64,000 bases of DNA from Chungangia koreensis (lineage in GTDB: Bacteria; Bacillota; Bacilli; Bacillales_A; Planococcaceae): the NCBI RefSeq assembly GCF_042651785.1, contig NZ_JBHSEC010000019.1:62001-126000 (forward strand), written 5' to 3'. Below the pieces are notes generated by a model that did no database searches, had not been told where the DNA came from, and saw nothing but the letters and a program-made list of their open reading frames with translations. A program made the translations under genes and the position numbers. Every line of letters starts with the position of its first letter. Position 1 is the first letter of the stretch. Positions 14,567 through 23,339 of this stretch are shown here, piece after piece.

Positions 14567-16150
14567 ATGACAACGACGATGAACCAACTTTCAACGATTT
14601 ATAGCTCGTCCATTGAGGATATGATGAAAAATATCGGCGAAGACCTTTTTCCTTGGAAAGCGGAAGATGAGGATATGGTGAGGCGTGCGACCTTTTTTGT
14701 TCGAAACGGTGCTGTAAAGCTCAATTCCTACGATATCAGAAGACAAATTGTATCGGCGACAGTGGCTGACGTTTCTCCAGCACGTGTCACGATGGATTTC
14801 ATGGATGAGGAATTGGTATGCAGCTGTCATTCCGAAGGCATTTGCAGGCATATCCTCGCCTTCCTGTTCACCCTTTACATTCAACAGCATTCACTATCTA
14901 AATGGGTGACTGAATGGAAGTCAAAGGAAAACGAACAGCTCGCACTCTTTAAAGAAGACCGTTCACCAAAAACATGGGATCTCGTATTAACCCAAACGTT
15001 TGAACCAATCCATCATCTCTCAGCAGATACGGGTTACCATGCATTCGTGCAAAAATTATCTGCTTTCTCCCATAAGGCTGAGTCCTATACACCGTTCGAA
15101 CGGGAATGGCGACCGATGTTCGAGGTCTATGTAAGATTTTATAAAATCCGAGCTGCTTGGCATATAGTAGCACAACATTTAGAAGACCATGACGGCAATC
15201 CTTGGGAATATGAACGCTGGTATTTCAACAGTTGGCTGGAAAACGAAACCGGCAAGTTATCCGAGGCACTTTCCCTTCTTGCGGGTAAGCCCCGTCTTTT
15301 TGCGACCGATGCTTTTTTTGCCGCCTTGCGGAATGAAGTACGGAACTTCGTCCAAACGGGTGAAGGACTTTTTAATCAGCGAATTTCGATTTACTTGGCA
15401 TTTTGGGCAAACCTCTTTACCGAGAAAAAATGGCGCGAAGATGAAATGGGACTTCTAAAACAATCCAATTCAATTTCAAAGTCCTTCATGCTTAGTTTTT
15501 TCTATGTTTTATTGAAGCAACATGAAGATTTGCAACTGATGGTTAAGGATACGGCTCCAGACAATGTGGTGGAGTGGCTGACACTTGCCGGAATCGCCAA
15601 TGATATCAATGATCAGGAATCTATCCGGATCATCATGGAAGCAATCTTTCCACATGTTGGGGAATTTCTTCATTCCTATCCCAAACCTGCCGACACCGGT
15701 TTTTATGTACAAAAAATGGAGGAACTCTACTCTCGTTCTGGTCTGTCCCCTGAAAAACGGGAACAGATTTACTACGCCTATGGACGACATGGAACTGAAG
15801 AATACGCTGAATTCCTATTGGAACAAAAGCGATATGCTGACTGGATTGCGCTTCACCACAGATTCAATACCCCTTATGAAGCGCTCGATTACAGTGGGTT
15901 GAAAACAGTCGCTTCAGAAGCGCCCGGCGTTATCCTTCCGCTTCTCCACGTGCATGCGATGAAATGTGTAGAAGAAAAGAATCGGACAAGTTACAAACAA
16001 GCGGTTCGGATTTGGAAACGGATGAAGACTGCCGCCCGGAAAAGTGGCAAGGCTGACTTTTATAACCGCTACATCTCGACGGTCGGCGAAAAGTATAAGC
16101 GGCTGCGCGCTTTGCGCGAAGAGATGGAGAAAGGGAATCTGACGTTATGA
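14567..16150 (+). CDS. ywqB: SWIM zinc-finger protein, YwqB-like
   Basis: A 527-residue protein. The SWIM zinc-binding motif is seen near residues 85-100 as CSCHSEGICRHILA (CxCx-n-CxH). The rest is largely helical and of unknown fold. It immediately precedes an SNF2 helicase, overlapping it by ATGA (16147-16150), as ywqB precedes ywqA in B. subtilis. SWIM proteins paired with SNF2 ATPases are thought to help DNA or chromatin-like substrate binding; the bacterial function is unproven. The start is placed at the ATG at 14567-14569 with a GGAGAG site 7 bases upstream. Other in-frame starts (14531, 14552) sit in or at the terminator hairpin. Confidence 0.85.
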   Translation: MTTTMNQLSTIYSSSIEDMMKNIGEDLFPWKAEDEDMVRRATFFVRNGAVKLNSYDIRRQIVSATVADVSPARVTMDFMDEELVCSCHSEGICRHILAFLFTLYIQQHSLSKWVTEWKSKENEQLALFKEDRSPKTWDLVLTQTFEPIHHLSADTGYHAFVQKLSAFSHKAESYTPFEREWRPMFEVYVRFYKIRAAWHIVAQHLEDHDGNPWEYERWYFNSWLENETGKLSEALSLLAGKPRLFATDAFFAALRNEVRNFVQTGEGLFNQRISIYLAFWANLFTEKKWREDEMGLLKQSNSISKSFMLSFFYVLLKQHEDLQLMVKDTAPDNVVEWLTLAGIANDINDQESIRIIMEAIFPHVGEFLHSYPKPADTGFYVQKMEELYSRSGLSPEKREQIYYAYGRHGTEEYAEFLLEQKRYADWIALHHRFNTPYEALDYSGLKTVASEAPGVILPLLHVHAMKCVEEKNRTSYKQAVRIWKRMKTAARKSGKADFYNRYISTVGEKYKRLRALREEMEKGNLTL

Positions 16151-18924
16151 CAAGTAGTTTTTCTATGAAAATGCAATTACAGGTATCCATTCGCCGGCTT
16201 CCTGATGGCCGGTTTTCTTTGAATGGAATCCATCAAGGCAGGCTGTTACCGATTGAACAACTCGTACACCTTCTCTATTTTTATGATGTGGACTCATTGT
16301 TCGGATTAGAACTGGAAACTCATGAAGATGGACTGGTCATTGATGGTTCAGAATTGCTGTCCATGATGGACCCGATGAATCGGCAGCCATTTATTGAGCT
16401 GATAGGCGCTGATGATTCAGCTGAAGAACTCCTTGAGACAGCTGAGGAAATCTCTCGGAACTGGAATGATATTGGTATTTGGCAGGCTGTAACCGTGCAA
16501 GAAGGACGGCTGATGATTGATTCTAAAAGAATTGCAGAATTATTCATTGGCGAAACCAACGCTCCTCTCACTGAACAGCTTCTTCATAATGCCATTGCCA
16601 ATAAACTACAAACTTTAGGAGTGCACCCCGACCAACTGTCCTCTATGCTGGGCTATTTGCGTACGTATGGATGGCCGAGCCGTAATGAAAGTAATGAGAG
16701 CAACCTGCATGTGGCACTGAGGCTTTCAGAACCGGATGAAGAAGTTGATGAATGGATGCTTGAAACGGTTCTGATTGGGAAAAATGGTGTGGCACATTGG
16801 ACGCCTTCCAGCCGAAAAAAGAATGCACCTATTCAGCTTGCAGTTCCGCCGAAATGGGAGGAATATGTGCCCTTCATCGAAGAGAAACAAGAAAAGATGC
16901 TGCGGCTCATCCAGCTTGATGCCGTGCCGGATCATTTGGAAAGCTTCCTGTCGATTCCGCTTACGGATGCAGATGTACGTTCTTTCTTAAAAAATGATTT
17001 ATCCGCTCTGCAGGCTCTTCGTTTTGATGTCATTTTGCCTGGCTGGCTGAAGGAAGTGACAGAAACGAAGATGAAGGTCAGGTCGAGCGCCTCCACCGGT
17101 TCATTCAAATCAGCTGCCGGAATGAATGAAATCTTACAGTTCAATTGGAGTTTTTCATTAAACGGACAAGACATCTCCAAGGATGATTTCCAGCGTCTTG
17201 TGGATGAAAAGAGGGAGTTTATCCGAGCCGGGAACGAATGGTTCCGAATCGATGCCGAATGGCTACAGCGCATCCGAGAATTAATGGACCGTGCAGAGAC
17301 AGAAGAATGGAAAGTGAAAGATCTCGTATTCCATGAGTTGCCGGAGGAAATCAATCTTCAATTGGATGATGATGATGAAGAGGAAATCGATCCTCTGTTC
17401 CAATTTGAACTTCAGCAATCTCTTGCTCAATACGCAAAGCAGATCCATAGCAAAAAAGGCTTACCGAAAGTACCACCTTCCCCTTACTTACTAGCTGAAC
17501 TGCGTCCTTACCAAGTGGAAGGATTGGAGTGGCTTGTATTTATGCGTGAAGCCGGCTTTGGGGCAGTCTTAGCAGATGACATGGGACTTGGAAAAACAGT
17601 GCAGCTAATTAGTTACTTATTGCATGTACATCGGTCAAACCATGCCGATCGTCCTTCTCTCATCATCTGCCCAACTTCCGTTTTAGGGAACTGGCAAAAA
17701 GAACTCGATCGGTTCGCACCTGAATTAAAAGTGTTCGTCCATTATGGCCAATCCCGGGCAAAAGGTGAGAAATTGGATGAAGTGATTCGGTCATCTGCTC
17801 CGGATATCGTTATGACAACGTATGGAACTGCCTCCCAAGACGTTTCGGAATTGACGGAGCAGCACTGGGCAAGCATCACGCTTGATGAAGCGCAAAACAT
17901 CAAGAACATGCATACGAAGCAATCGAAGGCAATCCGCAAGCTGCATGGTGAACATCATATAGCACTTACTGGGACACCTGTCGAAAACCGGCTTTCAGAG
18001 CTTTGGGCAATATTCGACTTTGTTCATCATGGATACCTCGGCAGCTATAATAAATTCGTGGAGAACTTCATTGGCCCGATTGAGCGGGATGATTCGGAAA
18101 ATCATAAACGGAAGCTGCGTAATAAAATCGGACCGTTCCTGTTAAGACGTTCTAAAACTGATCCTGAACTCCTCCTGAATCTCCCGGAGAAGATGGAACA
18201 GTTGGAGTTCTGTCCGCTGACTACAGAGCAGGCTGCCCTGTACGAGAGCTTTTTGGCAGATTCGAAAATGAAATTGGAAACACTTACTGGCTTCGAGAAA
18301 AAGGGTCTTATTTTAAAGATGTTAAGTAAACTGAAACAGCTTTGTAACCACCCTGCTCTATATTTGAAAGAGCCGTTTCAACCGGCTGCTGAAATGATGG
18401 AGCGTTCAGAGAAATTGAACCGCCTCATTACGTTGGCTGCCGACATCGCTTCAAGCGGGGAGCAGTGCCTGATTTTTACGCAATACATCGGTATGGGGCA
18501 ACTGATCCAGCACTGCCTGGCAGAATTATACGACATAGATGTGCCGTTCCTAACCGGTAGGATGCCAAAGCATCAACGTGACCAGTTAGTCGAGGCCTTC
18601 CAACAACATGAATTCCCGATTTTCATCTTGTCCTTGAAGGCTGGCGGTACAGGTCTTAACCTGACGGCTGCTAACCATGTCCTTCACGCTGACAGATGGT
18701 GGAATCCTGCTGTTGAGAATCAGGCAACTGACCGGGCTTATCGAATCGGCCAAACCCGTTTTGTCCATGTCCATAAGTTCGTGACAATCGGTACAATTGA
18801 GGAGAAAATTGATAAATTACTCACCGAAAAGCAATTACTTTCTGATGAGTTAATCCAATCCAGTAAATGGCTTACAGAATTGTCCGATGAGGAATTGGAA
18901 GATTTGTTGAGGTTTGATGCATAA
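16147..18924 (+). CDS. ywqA: SNF2/RapA-type helicase, YwqA-like
   Basis: A 925-residue DNA-dependent ATPase of the SNF2 family. Residues 1-450 form an N-terminal bacterial SNF2-associated region. The DEAD-like half begins with LRPYQVEGLEWL (Q motif) and DDMGLGKT (motif I, about 477). Motif II is DEAQ (about 580), motif III is LTGTPVENRLSELW, and the C-terminal helicase half carries LSLKAGGTGLNLT and DRAYRIGQT (motifs V-VI, about 835-870). All catalytic motifs are intact, so it should translocate on duplex DNA. It is coupled to the SWIM protein by a 4-base overlap and ends at a strong terminator. The biological role (repair, RNA polymerase recycling or nucleoprotein remodelling) is not known. 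Confidence 0.93.
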   Translation: MTSSFSMKMQLQVSIRRLPDGRFSLNGIHQGRLLPIEQLVHLLYFYDVDSLFGLELETHEDGLVIDGSELLSMMDPMNRQPFIELIGADDSAEELLETAEEISRNWNDIGIWQAVTVQEGRLMIDSKRIAELFIGETNAPLTEQLLHNAIANKLQTLGVHPDQLSSMLGYLRTYGWPSRNESNESNLHVALRLSEPDEEVDEWMLETVLIGKNGVAHWTPSSRKKNAPIQLAVPPKWEEYVPFIEEKQEKMLRLIQLDAVPDHLESFLSIPLTDADVRSFLKNDLSALQALRFDVILPGWLKEVTETKMKVRSSASTGSFKSAAGMNEILQFNWSFSLNGQDISKDDFQRLVDEKREFIRAGNEWFRIDAEWLQRIRELMDRAETEEWKVKDLVFHELPEEINLQLDDDDEEEIDPLFQFELQQSLAQYAKQIHSKKGLPKVPPSPYLLAELRPYQVEGLEWLVFMREAGFGAVLADDMGLGKTVQLISYLLHVHRSNHADRPSLIICPTSVLGNWQKELDRFAPELKVFVHYGQSRAKGEKLDEVIRSSAPDIVMTTYGTASQDVSELTEQHWASITLDEAQNIKNMHTKQSKAIRKLHGEHHIALTGTPVENRLSELWAIFDFVHHGYLGSYNKFVENFIGPIERDDSENHKRKLRNKIGPFLLRRSKTDPELLLNLPEKMEQLEFCPLTTEQAALYESFLADSKMKLETLTGFEKKGLILKMLSKLKQLCNHPALYLKEPFQPAAEMMERSEKLNRLITLAADIASSGEQCLIFTQYIGMGQLIQHCLAELYDIDVPFLTGRMPKHQRDQLVEAFQQHEFPIFILSLKAGGTGLNLTAANHVLHADRWWNPAVENQATDRAYRIGQTRFVHVHKFVTIGTIEEKIDKLLTEKQLLSDELIQSSKWLTELSDEELEDLLRFDA

Positions 18925-18932
18925 ACCATTTT

Positions 18933-18966
18933 GAAACCGACCGGTCCCCACCGGTCGGTTTCTCTG
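18933..18966 (+). terminator. Terminator of ywqBA
   Basis: A perfect 13-bp stem (18933-18945 with 18950-18962) has a 4-base loop and is followed by TCTGCTTTT. It is the end of the ywqBA transcript. Confidence 0.85.
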
Positions 18967-19040
18967 CTTTTCATCAGATCCTACATGTTTCTCTCTTACG
19001 TTTCACTTTTTGATTCTCCATCATTATTTAATTGTCCACT

Positions 19041-19205
19041 CTATCGGTTCAACGTTAAATGCATCATCCTCGCTTCCTTGTTCATGCGCTCGGCTTGGCG
19101 CTCCATTTCCAAGGCGATGACCCGCTCATTCAACGAAGCGACAATTCGGATGAGCTGTTCAATCTGCCTTTCCATTTTCTTTACTTGATCAGTTTGTTTA
19201 GTCAT
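19041..19205 (-). CDS. Small coiled-coil protein, 54 residues
   Basis: A 54-codon frame downstream of ssbB begins MTKQTDQVKKMERQIEQLIR and ends HLTLNR. It is almost entirely charged heptad sequence (IRIVASLNERVIALEMERQ), a predicted single coiled coil. A GAAGGGAAG site lies 5-8 bases before the ATG at 19203-19205. It is in the same direction as ssbB (75-base gap), so they are probably co-transcribed. The family is not recognised. Coding likelihood rests on the ribosome-binding site, the clean coiled-coil periodicity and the operon position. Confidence 0.7.
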   Translation of the reverse strand: MTKQTDQVKKMERQIEQLIRIVASLNERVIALEMERQAERMNKEARMMHLTLNR

Positions 19206-19280
19206 ATTTTTCTTCCCTTCTCGGACTTGTATGGTAACGAGATGGTTTTAATGCCATTGGGCGGTCATCCAATGGTTTCC

Positions 19281-19694
19281 CTAAGCATGTGCGACAACTT
19301 CTTCCTCTTTCGGCTGATGGAATTCAGCCGGTGGAGGTGGGAGAGGATCAGTACGCGGACTACTATTGTCCGTCCGTTGTTTCGTTGCGAGGAATCTGAC
19401 TTCATCCGCTACGACTTCTGTGACGAAGACCCGTGTTCCATCCTCACGCTCGTATGTTCTTGATTGGATTCTGCCGTTCACTCCGACAAGTGAACCTTTA
19501 CCGCAATACTTTACGGTATTCTCTGCAACTTTGCCCCAAACTGTACAGAGAACAAAATCCGCTTCAACTTCACCCTTCTGGTTTTTAAAGTTCCGGTTAA
19601 CCGCCAGGATGAAGCTTGACTGGACACGACCTTCGGACAGCTTCTTCAGCTCCAAATCTTTCGTGATCCGTCCTACCATCGCTACTATGTTCAA
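19281..19694 (-). CDS. ssbB: Single-stranded DNA-binding protein, SsbB-type
   Basis: A 137-residue OB-fold protein (NIVAMVGRITKDLELK, ADFVLCTVWGKVAENT, YEREDGTRVFVTEVVADEV) that coats single-stranded DNA. It lacks the acidic C-terminal tip (DDDLPF type) that recruits repair proteins to the main SSB. Instead it ends in a proline-rich linker and EEEVVAHA, which fits the shorter competence-associated paralogue SsbB/YwpH. The start codon is TTG at 19692-19694, with a GGAGGG site 6-7 bases upstream. The position next to ywpF and ywqA matches the B. subtilis ywp region. It is followed by the small coiled-coil gene. Confidence 0.88.
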   Translation of the reverse strand: MNIVAMVGRITKDLELKKLSEGRVQSSFILAVNRNFKNQKGEVEADFVLCTVWGKVAENTVKYCGKGSLVGVNGRIQSRTYEREDGTRVFVTEVVADEVRFLATKQRTDNSSPRTDPLPPPPAEFHQPKEEEVVAHA

Positions 19695-19907
19695 GTGCTT
19701 CCCTCCTTTCCTCTAATTGACCTCATCATAAGCTTGGTGAGTTTTATAAGCAAAAGCGCAAAACATCCTTTTCGTACGGAATGGCCATTCAAAACTCACT
19801 TTTCGACAGTCGACTATTTTTCTTTTCTTTCCTAAAGCCCGTTATCTCTACGTGGCGCTCATTTTAGAAAATAAAAATTTGGCATCTCTAAAGAATACAC
19901 ATCACTA

Positions 19908-19916
19908 TGCTATAAT
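19908..19916 (+). promoter_or_regulatory. Extended -10 promoter of ywpF
   Basis: TGCTATAAT is an extended -10 element, about 33 bases before the ywpF start codon. No good -35 is present, as expected for this class. Confidence 0.5.
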
Positions 19917-19948
19917 AGGGCCAAATAAGTCGGGAAAGGCGGTTCTGT

Positions 19949-20380
19949 ATGAAGTCATTCAAAATGCTCACAATCGGAGTAGTCGAAAACGAAGAGATTG
20001 TAGACTATCCTTTACAGGACGGTATTTGCATTAATCAAGAAAATAGTCATCGCTCCTGGATTTTAGAAGCCTATACTGACCGGAAATTCAAAGAAATATT
20101 CGAGAAGTATGAGAAATCCCAGGAACCGATCGATGTACGGGTAGTCATTTCTTACCCTGAAAACGAACCAGCCGCCTTTAACGTCGTAGTTTATGCCGTG
20201 AAGGAAATTGGTGAAAACATTTCAGTTTTAATGAAGGGAACTTTAAAGAGGATCCGAAGCCAATATGCAGAGCAATTACTGGAACAATTACTTGAAGAAG
20301 GACTTTCAGACGGGGAATTGCTTGAAGGTTTTAAAGAAGGCATGAAGTCGCGGCCAAGATTGAAGAAAGACCGGACATAA
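19949..20380 (+). CDS. ywpF: YwpF-family protein
   Basis: A 143-residue soluble protein of mixed alpha/beta character starting MKSFKMLTIGVVENEEIVDY. It has beta-strands RVVISYPENEPAAFNVVVYAV and a helical C-terminal half. The start sequence, size and position beside ssbB match the YwpF family of Bacillales, whose function is unknown. The ATG at 19949 has a weak AAAGGCGG site about 8 bases upstream and an extended -10 promoter before it. It is transcribed divergently from ssbB. Assignment is by context and partial recall of the family, not by a catalytic motif. Confidence 0.65.
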   Translation: MKSFKMLTIGVVENEEIVDYPLQDGICINQENSHRSWILEAYTDRKFKEIFEKYEKSQEPIDVRVVISYPENEPAAFNVVVYAVKEIGENISVLMKGTLKRIRSQYAEQLLEQLLEEGLSDGELLEGFKEGMKSRPRLKKDRT

Positions 20381-20462
20381 GAGGAAGACTACGCCGCGTC
20401 CTGGCTGCTCCACCGCTTCGCAAAATTGCTGGGCAGTTATTTGGCACGCCTTTGTACCAACA
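20381..20462. repeat. Possible fragment of a GC-rich dispersed repeat
   Basis: The segment after the ywpF stop is more GC-rich than its surroundings. It contains CGCCGCGTCCTG (20392-20403), the exact complement of a 12-mer at 38747-38758 in the intergenic element upstream of atpI. This suggests both derive from the same dispersed intergenic sequence family. Evidence is limited to this short match. Confidence 0.4.
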
Positions 20463-20496
20463 AGAAAAGCTTCCGGTTAAAACCGGAAGCTTTCTT
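20463..20496. terminator. Bidirectional terminator between ywpF and the lipoprotein gene
   Basis: A perfect 11-bp stem (20468-20478 with 20481-20491) is flanked by T-rich sequence on both strands (TTTCTTC on plus, TTTTCTTG on minus). It serves the convergent genes ywpF and the lipoprotein gene. Confidence 0.85.
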
Positions 20497-20507
20497 CATA
20501 AGTTCCA

Positions 20508-20855
20508 TTATCGCATACCGCCGCCATTACCATTTGGAGCAGCGTTGTTGTTTCCGTTCATATCAGGAGTTCTAAGATCTTTATCATTCAAACGGTCTGT
20601 TCCGTTTCCGTTCAGTCCGTCATTTGTTCCAGTACCACCGTTGTTCATCGTGCCATTTCCATTATTATCTTGGAACCCATCGAAGTTGTTCACATCGTTG
20701 TTATCCCCAGTGTCAGGCACCCATTGGTTAGTACGGTCGTTGACGTCTTGCATTGGCGTTTCGTTATTATTCGGCAGTGCCCCGTTGTCATTGTTGTTAC
20801 AAGCAGTAAGCACTAAACCAGTTGCCATTAGCAACGGAATCGACTTTTTCCACAT
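20508..20855 (-). CDS. Asn/Gly/Asp-rich lipoprotein
   Basis: A 115-residue exported lipoprotein. Residues 1-19 are a lipoprotein signal peptide (KKSIPLLMATGLVLTAC) with the lipobox LTAC, so Cys-19 would be diacylated at the outer face of the membrane. The mature part has very low complexity, dominated by Asn, Gly and Asp (GNGTMNNGGTGTNDGLNGNG), and is probably disordered. No catalytic domain is visible. The start has an AAAGGAGG site. I do not recognise the family. It could be a cell-wall spacer or a sporulation-associated lipoprotein, but nothing in the sequence decides this. Confidence 0.8.
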   Translation of the reverse strand: MWKKSIPLLMATGLVLTACNNNDNGALPNNNETPMQDVNDRTNQWVPDTGDNNDVNNFDGFQDNNGNGTMNNGGTGTNDGLNGNGTDRLNDKDLRTPDMNGNNNAAPNGNGGGMR

Positions 20856-20945
20856 GAAAAATTCCCTCCTTTCGGCTCAATTGTCACATGGTTCACATGC
20901 GATAATGTAGGTTGGCCTAAAAAAGAGGGAACTATCCCGAGATTG

Positions 20946-21335
20946 TTATTCCTGTTTTTGCTTCTCTTTCAAAATTTGCTCCACGTATGAAGCTTCTGCT
21001 TTACAAGCATACTCATAGTGCGTATCAAACTTTTCCTGAAGTATTTCAATATCAGCAATTTGCTGTTCGGATGGCGGCTCAGATAAAATTTTTTCAATGG
21101 TTTGATTGATCTTTTGTGCCAACTCTTCATGGAATTGCGGGTTTATTTTGACGTCCTCCGGCACGGAATTGTACCAGGATGCTTTTGTCGTTATATATTC
21201 TTTCCAGCTGTCAATAAAATCCTTCAAATCGAATTTATCTTCATCCCACTGGATATTTGCCATATACTGCTCGAACGTTGTGGTGATGGATCGAGTAATA
21301 CTGCTTTTAATATTTCCGGATAAGTCCTTGTACAT
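20946..21335 (-). CDS. Hypothetical protein
   Basis: A 129-residue, mostly helical, acidic soluble protein beginning MYKDLSGNIKSSITRSITTT, with tryptophan-containing helices (FIDSWKEYITTKASWYN) and a Lys/Glu-rich C-terminus. No domain is recognised. An AGGAGG site lies 11 bases before the ATG at 21333-21335. It stands between the lipoprotein gene and fabZ on the same strand, with a weak hairpin and T-run (about 20919-20940) after its stop. No sign of transfer or truncation. Confidence 0.65.
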   Translation of the reverse strand: MYKDLSGNIKSSITRSITTTFEQYMANIQWDEDKFDLKDFIDSWKEYITTKASWYNSVPEDVKINPQFHEELAQKINQTIEKILSEPPSEQQIADIEILQEKFDTHYEYACKAEASYVEQILKEKQKQE

Positions 21336-21427
21336 TTAGATCGTTAACCTCCTACGTTAACAGCTGCCATCATACAAACATATAAACCTCATTTTATCGA
21401 AACTTGTCGATTAAGGCAAATCAGCTA

Positions 21428-21865
21428 TTATTCCGCTGCTTTTGGACCAATGGCGAACAAAATGTCCGCTTCACAGGCAATTTCACCATCAACTGTTGCC
21501 ACAGCATGGCCTTTGCCCATCGTACCTCTCAACCTGACGAATTCCACTTCTAAACGAAGTTGATCACCGGGTTGAACTTGGCGTTTGAAACGTGCATTAT
21601 CGATTCCTGTCAGGAACGCAAGCCGTCCACGATATTCTTCCTTCTGCAACAATGCCACACCGCCAACTTGTGCGAGTGCCTCTATGATCAATACCCCAGG
21701 CATGACTGGATAACCCGGAAAATGTCCATTGAAGAAGTCCTCATTGATAGAGACGTTTTTGATGCCCACCGCTCTTTTTCCTTCTTCGATTTCCAAAATA
21801 CGATCGACGAGTAGGAATGGATAACGGTGAGGTAGGATTGCTTGAATTTCAGTTGCATTTAACAT
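21428..21865 (-). CDS. fabZ: 3-hydroxyacyl-[ACP] dehydratase FabZ
   Basis: A 145-residue hot-dog-fold dehydratase of type II fatty acid synthesis that converts beta-hydroxyacyl-ACP to trans-2-enoyl-ACP. The family signature is intact: LPHRYPFLLVDRI at residues 12-24, then FNGHFPGYPVMPGVLIIEALAQ, with the catalytic His in NGHFPG and Glu in IEALAQ. The start is the ATG at 21863-21865, with GGGAGG 8 bases upstream; an upstream GTG/ATG extension is not needed. The position between mscL/ywp genes and flhP in B. subtilis (ywpB) matches. Confidence 0.95.
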   Translation of the reverse strand: MLNATEIQAILPHRYPFLLVDRILEIEEGKRAVGIKNVSINEDFFNGHFPGYPVMPGVLIIEALAQVGGVALLQKEEYRGRLAFLTGIDNARFKRQVQPGDQLRLEVEFVRLRGTMGKGHAVATVDGEIACEADILFAIGPKAAE

Positions 21866-21956
21866 GGCCTTTCCTCCCATTCTTTATGTATAAATCAGGC
21901 TTGTTCCGCCTAATGATAACAAAAGCGCTACACGCAAGTTACTTCAAAATTAGAAC

Positions 21957-22062
21957 TACTGGCGGACGCTTTCCGCGGGCTCGCGCCAAGCCTCCTCGGC
22001 TGCGCCTGTGGGGTCTTGGACTGTCTCGCTGTCCCGCAGGAGTCGCCGCCTTCCGTTCACCA
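21957..22062. repeat. GC-rich inverted-repeat element
   Basis: A ~105-bp block, far more GC-rich than its surroundings, starts GGCGGACGCTTTCCGCGGGC and ends CCCGCAGGAGTCGCCGCC. Its ends are imperfect inverted repeats (GGCGG...GCGGG at both termini). The sequence type is common in Bacillales intergenic regions as a dispersed palindromic element. The element at about 59447-59588 has the same end motifs with a different interior. No open frame. Confidence 0.8.
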
Positions 22063-22117
22063 AATATTAAACCATCATCATTTATCAACATTAATAAATA
22101 TCTATATGGTAACAATG

Positions 22118-22139
22118 AAGAAAGAGCCGGTTACGACTC
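22118..22139 (-). terminator. Terminator overlapping the epuA stop
   Basis: AAAGAG(T)CG and CG(G)CTCTTT form an 8-9 bp stem with a 4-base loop. It is followed by CTTC on the minus strand and overlaps the last codons of the upstream gene. Confidence 0.5.
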
Positions 22140-22463
22140 TTTCCCTTGGATAATATTTAAAAGATGTATCCATGTATCCCATTTTAATGCATTTGCCGGT
22201 TCCCCGTCGCCTACTATACCGTATCCGACGACAAGTCCGCCTGCCGCTGCTCCAGCTAATAAAAGCAGAACGATCAGAATGCGGACCCAAATTGGAAAGA
22301 GCCGAATTTGAACCCAGACTGTCCGCTTTTCTTCTCCATCTTCTTTTTGCTTACGGAAACGTTTAAAAGGATTTGTCTTATTTGCAGGCTTCTCCTCTAA
22401 CTTCCGTTCTATACGTCGATTGGAAGTAGTACCGGAGGCACTGTCGTTCATTTTTTCAATCAT
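22131..22463 (-). CDS. EpuA-family membrane protein ('RNA polymerase subunit beta-like')
   Basis: A 110-residue protein with a basic, disordered N-terminus (about 1-50), one transmembrane helix (IRLFPIWVRILIVLLLLAGA) and a conserved C-terminal segment (VGYGIVGDGEP...WDTWIHLLNIIQG). This is the EpuA/PF11772 pattern, often misnamed DNA-directed RNA polymerase subunit beta in databases. It lies 14 bases after flhP, in the same operon as flhO and flhP. Function is unknown; topology predicts a short extracytoplasmic tail. Confidence 0.8.
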   Translation of the reverse strand: MIEKMNDSASGTTSNRRIERKLEEKPANKTNPFKRFRKQKEDGEEKRTVWVQIRLFPIWVRILIVLLLLAGAAAGGLVVGYGIVGDGEPANALKWDTWIHLLNIIQGKES

Positions 22464-22477
22464 GTTTGACCCCCGAA

Positions 22478-23317
22478 TCAGCGGATTCCATTAATCAGAC
22501 CAAGCATCTGATCAGCAAGTGTGACGGCTCTCGCATTGAATTGGTAAGACCTTTGCGTATTAATGAGTTCCGTCATTTCCTTTGTCATATCAACATTTGA
22601 AGCTTCCAAAGCTCCATTTTGCATCCCGATGTCTGCGCGGTCCGCTCCGACCATTTCAGTCAGTACATCCTCCGGCGCTACGCCTAAATCAGCCATATTT
22701 ACCGGCAAAGTCATATACGTATCGGATAAATGCTGCATCAGTTGCGGACGCTCAACGACTGTAACACCAAGCTGAATTTGTTCCGTTGTACCATCAGCGT
22801 AGCTTACGTTCAGCGTACCGCCATCACCGTGTCCATAGTTTGATGCATTTTCCCCAAACCTAATCGCATCACCATTCGCATCAGCTACCGGATAGCCATC
22901 TCCGTTCACCAGCATTAATTGGCCGTTCTCAACAGGTGTTACATAGAATGCCCCTTGTCTTGTATAGACCGTCTGTTGGCTTCCACCTTCTCCTGGCATT
23001 AACACATTAAAATACTGTTTTGGTGCAGTAAATGCAAAATCCAAGCCACGGTCCGTCGGCTGTAATGTACCGACTTTCCAGTTCATTTGCACTTGGCTAA
23101 GTGCAGCTCCGGCGCCATATCGGATTCCGACAGGTGTTTGCCGTGGTGCGGCGTCTTTCTTATCGTTATTGAACTGCTGATAAAGCAACTCTTGGAATTT
23201 TACATCCCTTGCTTTATATCCAGGCGTTGATGTATTTGAAAGGTTATTCCCGATGACATCCATTTGAGATTGCAGCTGGCTCATTGTATTCGTTGCTGTA
23301 ATCATCGTTCTTAGCAT
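22478..23317 (-). CDS. flhP: Flagellar hook-basal body protein FlhP
   Basis: A 279-residue rod/hook-type protein. The N-terminal flagellar rod signature (MSQLQSQMDVIGNNLSNTSTPGYKARDVKFQ, residues 12-42) and C-terminal helix (NVDMTKEMTELINTQRSYQFNARAV) frame a beta-rich core, as in FlgG/FlgF relatives. It is exported by the flagellar type III apparatus. Paired with flhO just upstream (22-base gap), as in B. subtilis, it contributes to the distal rod. Confidence 0.93.
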   Translation of the reverse strand: MLRTMITATNTMSQLQSQMDVIGNNLSNTSTPGYKARDVKFQELLYQQFNNDKKDAAPRQTPVGIRYGAGAALSQVQMNWKVGTLQPTDRGLDFAFTAPKQYFNVLMPGEGGSQQTVYTRQGAFYVTPVENGQLMLVNGDGYPVADANGDAIRFGENASNYGHGDGGTLNVSYADGTTEQIQLGVTVVERPQLMQHLSDTYMTLPVNMADLGVAPEDVLTEMVGADRADIGMQNGALEASNVDMTKEMTELINTQRSYQFNARAVTLADQMLGLINGIR

Positions 23318-23339
23318 GCCGTTTCCTCCTTACTTATCC

